From Muricauda sp. SCSIO 65647 (GTDB taxonomy: Bacteria > Bacteroidota > Bacteroidia > Flavobacteriales > Flavobacteriaceae), in assembly GCF_021534965.1 (NCBI RefSeq), contig NZ_CP091037.1, positions 1,218,501-1,282,500 of the forward strand: DNA of 64,000 nucleotides, read 5' to 3'. Below are positions 61,231-64,000 of the stretch, one piece after another. The position numbers were made by a program, and so were the translations under genes. The notes beneath the pieces were generated by a model. The model had not been told where the DNA came from. It did not search any database and was given only the letters and a program-made list of their open reading frames with translations. Every line of letters starts with the position of its first letter. Within the stretch, counting starts at the first letter, position 1.

Positions 61231-61596
61231 ATGAAGCCCATCAACCTTAAAGAAAAACACACAGCGTTTGAGGCATTATGGCACCCTCACCAAATAGCGG
61301 TCGTCGATGATATGCAAGTGTTATTGGCAAAGCTGAAAGGTGAATTTGTCTGGCATGCCCATGAACATGAAGATGAGCTTTTTCAGGTTATCAAAGGCAC
61401 TTTATATATGCAGTTCAGAGACCGTACCGAAGTGGTCAGGGAAGGTGAGATCATTGTCGTGCCAAAAGGGGTCGAGCATAACCCCATGACAAAAAATGAT
61501 GAAGAAGTACAGGTACTGCTCTTCGAAAAGCTGACCACTGCCCATACAGGAAACATAAAACACGAAAAAACCAAAACGGTCTATCCGAAAATATGA
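61231..61596 (+). CDS. Cupin-domain protein
   Basis: The 121-residue single-domain cupin has the metal motif WHAHEHEDELFQVIKG and the second motif PKGVEHNPM. Small cupins of this kind bind metals and sugars or act as isomerases or dioxygenases; the substrate here is unknown. It overlaps the 2-hydroxyacid dehydrogenase gene by 4 bases, so the two are probably made together. Confidence 0.85.
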   Translation: MKPINLKEKHTAFEALWHPHQIAVVDDMQVLLAKLKGEFVWHAHEHEDELFQVIKGTLYMQFRDRTEVVREGEIIVVPKGVEHNPMTKNDEEVQVLLFEKLTTAHTGNIKHEKTKTVYPKI

Positions 61597-62525
61597 AGGT
61601 CCTACATCTAGATACCAACCATCCATTACTTCTCGAACAATTGGCCGAACTGGGTTTTGAAAACCATGAAGACTATTCTTCTTCAAAACAAGAGATCGAG
61701 AAGAAAATACACTTGTACGATGGCATTATTATAAGAAGCCGCATCACCATCGATGAACAATTTCTTGACAAGGCCTCAAACCTAAAGTTCATTGGCCGTG
61801 TTGGGGCAGGTATGGAAAACATCTATGTCAGGTATGCCAAGCAAAAAGATATTTTTTTGGCCAATGCCCCCGAAGGCAATCGAAATGCGGTTGGCGAACA
61901 TACCTTGGGCATGTTGCTCTCATTGACAAACAAGTTGAACAAGGCGCACCGCGAGGTGCGAAAAGGCATTTGGGACCGTGAAGGCAACCGTGGGGTAGAG
62001 CTCGAGGGCAAGACCATTGGCATTATCGGTTATGGCAATATGGGCAAGGCCTTTGCACAGAAATTGACGGGTTTTGACGTTGAGGTCATTTGTTATGATA
62101 TCATTGGCGGTGTGGGTGATGACAATGCCCGCCAAGTGGGTATTTTAGAGCTCAGACAAAAATCCGATGTCATCAGTTTGCATGTTCCCCAGACCGAATT
62201 GACATTGGGCATGGTCAATACCGAATTTATAGAAGCCTTTCACAAACCATTTTGGCTATTGAACACGGCCCGGGGCAAATGCGTGGTGACCAAAGATTTG
62301 GCGAAAGCCCTAAAATCTGGAAAAGTACTCGGTGCCGGACTGGATGTGTTGGAATACGAAAAGAAGTCATTTGAAAATTGGTTCACCAAAAAACCAAAAG
62401 CACTCAAATACCTGAGAAAGGCCCCCAATGTGCTCATGACCCCACATGTCGCGGGTTGGACGGTCGAGAGCAAAGAAAAACTGGCTCAGACCATAGTCGA
62501 TAAAATCAAAGAGCGTTTTTGTTAA
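61593..62525 (+). CDS. D-isomer 2-hydroxyacid dehydrogenase family protein
   Basis: The 310-residue NAD-dependent enzyme has the Rossmann motif GIIGYGNMGKAFA, the catalytic Arg in LLNTARGKCVV, the Glu in LDVLEYEKKSF, and the His in MTPHVAGWT. It resembles phosphoglycerate dehydrogenase, but the size (310 residues) excludes the regulatory C-terminal domain of SerA. The substrate remains open; the neighbouring cupin gives no clear clue. Confidence 0.85.
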   Translation: MKVLHLDTNHPLLLEQLAELGFENHEDYSSSKQEIEKKIHLYDGIIIRSRITIDEQFLDKASNLKFIGRVGAGMENIYVRYAKQKDIFLANAPEGNRNAVGEHTLGMLLSLTNKLNKAHREVRKGIWDREGNRGVELEGKTIGIIGYGNMGKAFAQKLTGFDVEVICYDIIGGVGDDNARQVGILELRQKSDVISLHVPQTELTLGMVNTEFIEAFHKPFWLLNTARGKCVVTKDLAKALKSGKVLGAGLDVLEYEKKSFENWFTKKPKALKYLRKAPNVLMTPHVAGWTVESKEKLAQTIVDKIKERFC

Positions 62526-62534
62526 ATTTATAGG

Positions 62535-62951
62535 GTGAAGAAGACCATCTTTGTCTTTTCGGCCCTTATTGTAGCCCTACTCATCTTATTTCAATTGGGC
62601 AAGTATTCATTTATCAGGGGCAATATGGCCGTTGAGCTTATCATTGCCATAATCGCCATAGTATTTCTTTTTTTAGGGTTTTACCTAAACCGTAAAACAG
62701 CAGCGCCAAAAGAGATGGCCCCGCAACAAATCGACACCAAAAAAATTAAGGAATTGGGCATTAGCCAACGCGAATATCAAGTCTTGATTGAAATTTCACA
62801 CGGCCTCTCGAACAAAGAAATTGGAAAAAAACTTTTCATTTCTGAAAGCACGATCAAAACCCATGTTTCAAATCTTTTTGTGAAATTAAACGCAAAAAGG
62901 CGCACCCAGGCCATCCAAAGGGCCAAAGAACTACACATTATAACCCCTTGA
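62535..62951 (+). CDS. Membrane-anchored LuxR-type HTH protein
   Basis: The 138-residue protein has two N-terminal hydrophobic helices (TIFVFSALIVALLILFQL, and ELIIAIIAIVFLFLGFYL) and a C-terminal LuxR/GerE HTH (ISQREYQVLIEISHGLSNKE, then ESTIKTHVSNLFVKL). The start codon is GTG at 62535. The combination of membrane anchor and bare HTH without a receiver domain is common in flavobacteria. It is probably a transcription factor held at the membrane; the signal is unknown. It is followed by DUF4199 and DUF1801-like genes. Confidence 0.85.
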   Translation: MKKTIFVFSALIVALLILFQLGKYSFIRGNMAVELIIAIIAIVFLFLGFYLNRKTAAPKEMAPQQIDTKKIKELGISQREYQVLIEISHGLSNKEIGKKLFISESTIKTHVSNLFVKLNAKRRTQAIQRAKELHIITP

Positions 62952-62960
62952 TCAGGGGTT
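62942..62960 (+). terminator. Possible terminator hairpin at the LuxR-type gene stop
   Basis: AACCCCT (62942-62948) and AGGGGTT (62954-62960) pair across the stop codon region, with a short T run after it. A second hairpin (AAGTACC/GGTACTT) lies at 62969-62990. Strength is moderate. Confidence 0.4.
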
Positions 62961-63049
62961 TCAGACGAAAGTACCGGCTTTTTGGTACTTTAGTATGAAT
63001 GCTGTCAAGGTTTCTCCAACTAGTTTTGAACCAAACCTTTAAACAAAAA

Positions 63050-63556
63050 ATGAAAAAAACAGTATTACGGTACGGTCTTTACGGTGGAATCACCATTTGC
63101 GTCTTGTTTCTTTTGGCTTGGTTCATGGGAAATGGCCTTAGCTATAGCCTGCAAGAGGTCATAGGCTATATCTCGATGGTAGTATCGCTTAGTTTTGTGT
63201 TCTTCGGGATCAAACACTTTCGAGATAGGGAGAACAATGGTAGGGTTAGTTTTTCCAAAGCCTTGGCCATAGGGGTATTGATCAGCTTGATCACCGCTTT
63301 GGTCTTTGGTGTTCTAGATGTCATTTATGTTGAATATCTAAATCCAGAATTTATGGATGACTATTATGATCGCTCCATAGCACAGCTGCGAACAACCTTG
63401 CCGGCCAACGAGTATGAGGCAAAAGTGGCCGAACTGGAAGCAGAGAAAGAACTATTCATGAATCCCATTTTTAGCTTCTTGATCATGGGAATGACCGTTT
63501 TTGTCATTGGCTTTATCATATCTTTAATTTCATCATTGATTTTGCAACGTAACTAA
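63050..63556 (+). CDS. DUF4199 family membrane protein
   Basis: The 168-residue protein has four membrane helices and the DUF4199 order: LYGGITICVLFLLAWFM, then LQEVIGYISMVVSLSFVFFG and IKHFRDRENNGRVSFSKALA, with C-terminal ELFMNPIFSFLIMGMTVFVI. The start at ATG 63050 was chosen because the longer frame from 62999 overlaps hairpin sequence and has no family match. The function is unknown; in Bacteroidota it often lies near sugar-related or regulatory genes. Confidence 0.85.
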   Translation: MKKTVLRYGLYGGITICVLFLLAWFMGNGLSYSLQEVIGYISMVVSLSFVFFGIKHFRDRENNGRVSFSKALAIGVLISLITALVFGVLDVIYVEYLNPEFMDDYYDRSIAQLRTTLPANEYEAKVAELEAEKELFMNPIFSFLIMGMTVFVIGFIISLISSLILQRN

Positions 63557-63563
63557 CAATACC

Positions 63564-64000
63564 ATGACCATAGATGCCCAAACCGTTGAAGAATACATTT
63601 CCAAAGTACCCGACGACCGAAAAGAACCGATAGCCAAGTTACGGGAAACCATAAAAAACAACCTCCCAAGAGGCTTTGAGGAAGGAATAAACTATAAAAT
63701 GATCGGGTTTTACGTGCCCCATTCGGTTTATCCTTCTGGGTACCACTGCGACCCAAAACTACCGCTTCCGTTCATCAACATTGCTTCGCAAAAGAACTAT
63801 GTAGCGTTATACCATGCAGGCATTTATGCCGACAAAAAACTCTTGGATTGGTTCATTGCCGAATATCCCAAACAAGCAAAAACAAAATTGGATATGGGCA
63901 AGAGCTGTATCCGCTTTAAAAAGATGGATGACATTCCCTACGGGCTCATCGCCCAGCTCTCCCAAAAAATAACGGTAGATGATTGGGTAAGCCTATATGA
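63564..64000 (+). CDS. DUF1801-like protein, cut by window edge
   Basis: The reading frame starts with ATG 63564 and is open at the right edge (about 145 residues visible). It matches the DUF1801 fold: TVEEYISKVPDDRKEPIAKL, then MIGFYVPHSVYPSGYHCDP and GKSCIRFKKMDDIPYGLIAQ. These proteins have a four-strand domain of unknown activity. Eight bases separate it from the DUF4199 gene, so the two probably share a transcript. Confidence 0.85.
   Translation, partial: MTIDAQTVEEYISKVPDDRKEPIAKLRETIKNNLPRGFEEGINYKMIGFYVPHSVYPSGYHCDPKLPLPFINIASQKNYVALYHAGIYADKKLLDWFIAEYPKQAKTKLDMGKSCIRFKKMDDIPYGLIAQLSQKITVDDWVSLY

Overview
The window looks like a chromosomal segment of a marine member of the Bacteroidota, most likely family Flavobacteriaceae (a Muricauda/Maribacter-like genus would fit, but I cannot fix the genus). 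The evidence is the Bacteroidota promoter signature (TTG or TTTG, about 19-20 bases, TAnnTTTG) upstream of several genes, the absence of clear Shine-Dalgarno sequences, DnaE with a fused proofreading exonuclease, a secreted protease with a C-terminal type IX secretion (T9SS) sorting domain, and family-typical gene orders (rpsP-rimM, prs-ctc-pth, ribF-HTTM-serS).

Layout. 1-906: the start of a tyrosine recombinase gene, four GGTGAGT boxes and tRNA-Asp, which look like the end of an integrated element. 1045-10533: housekeeping genes (DUF58, trxA, dnaE, rpsP, rimM, a lipoprotein sulfatase, trmN6). 10665-14623: acyl-CoA dehydrogenase, FdhF/YdeP-type molybdoprotein and a small partner. 14726-19960: a RelE/ParE-type toxin-antitoxin pair and a mutagenesis cassette (second DnaE, four-helix-bundle protein, Y-family polymerase). 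20061-26251 (minus) and 40155-44922 (plus): two divergent operons that together encode a compact type II secretion/type IV pilus-like machine. It has a secretin, an ATPase, an inner-membrane platform, GspL/PilN-, PilO- and PilP-like proteins, a minimal prepilin peptidase, three pseudopilins and a GspK-like protein. 26464-39483: an island between these operons, with five exported proteins sharing one C-terminal module, a two-gene RHS system ending in a variable toxin-like domain, and an AT-rich candidate immunity gene. 44975-45772: tRNA-Leu preceded by two copies of a unit made of a broken tRNA-Leu 5' fragment and a GIY-YIG nuclease gene, with 20-base palindromes inserted cleanly in the fragments. 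45874-64000: prs-ctc-pth, a T9SS metalloprotease with a lipoprotein partner, ribF-HTTM-serS, a MITE-like element, and a TPR/DUF4286/rsmA/mgtE/cupin/2-hydroxyacid dehydrogenase/LuxR-like stretch.

The two most interesting observations are the split secretion-like system surrounding a fibre/RHS cargo island, and the tRNA-Leu/GIY-YIG tandem units. In the latter, the ancestral-looking tRNA promoter now lies upstream of the outermost broken copy. The cargo link for the secretion system is inferred from location and from the lack of T9SS sorting domains in the island proteins; it is not demonstrated by sequence.
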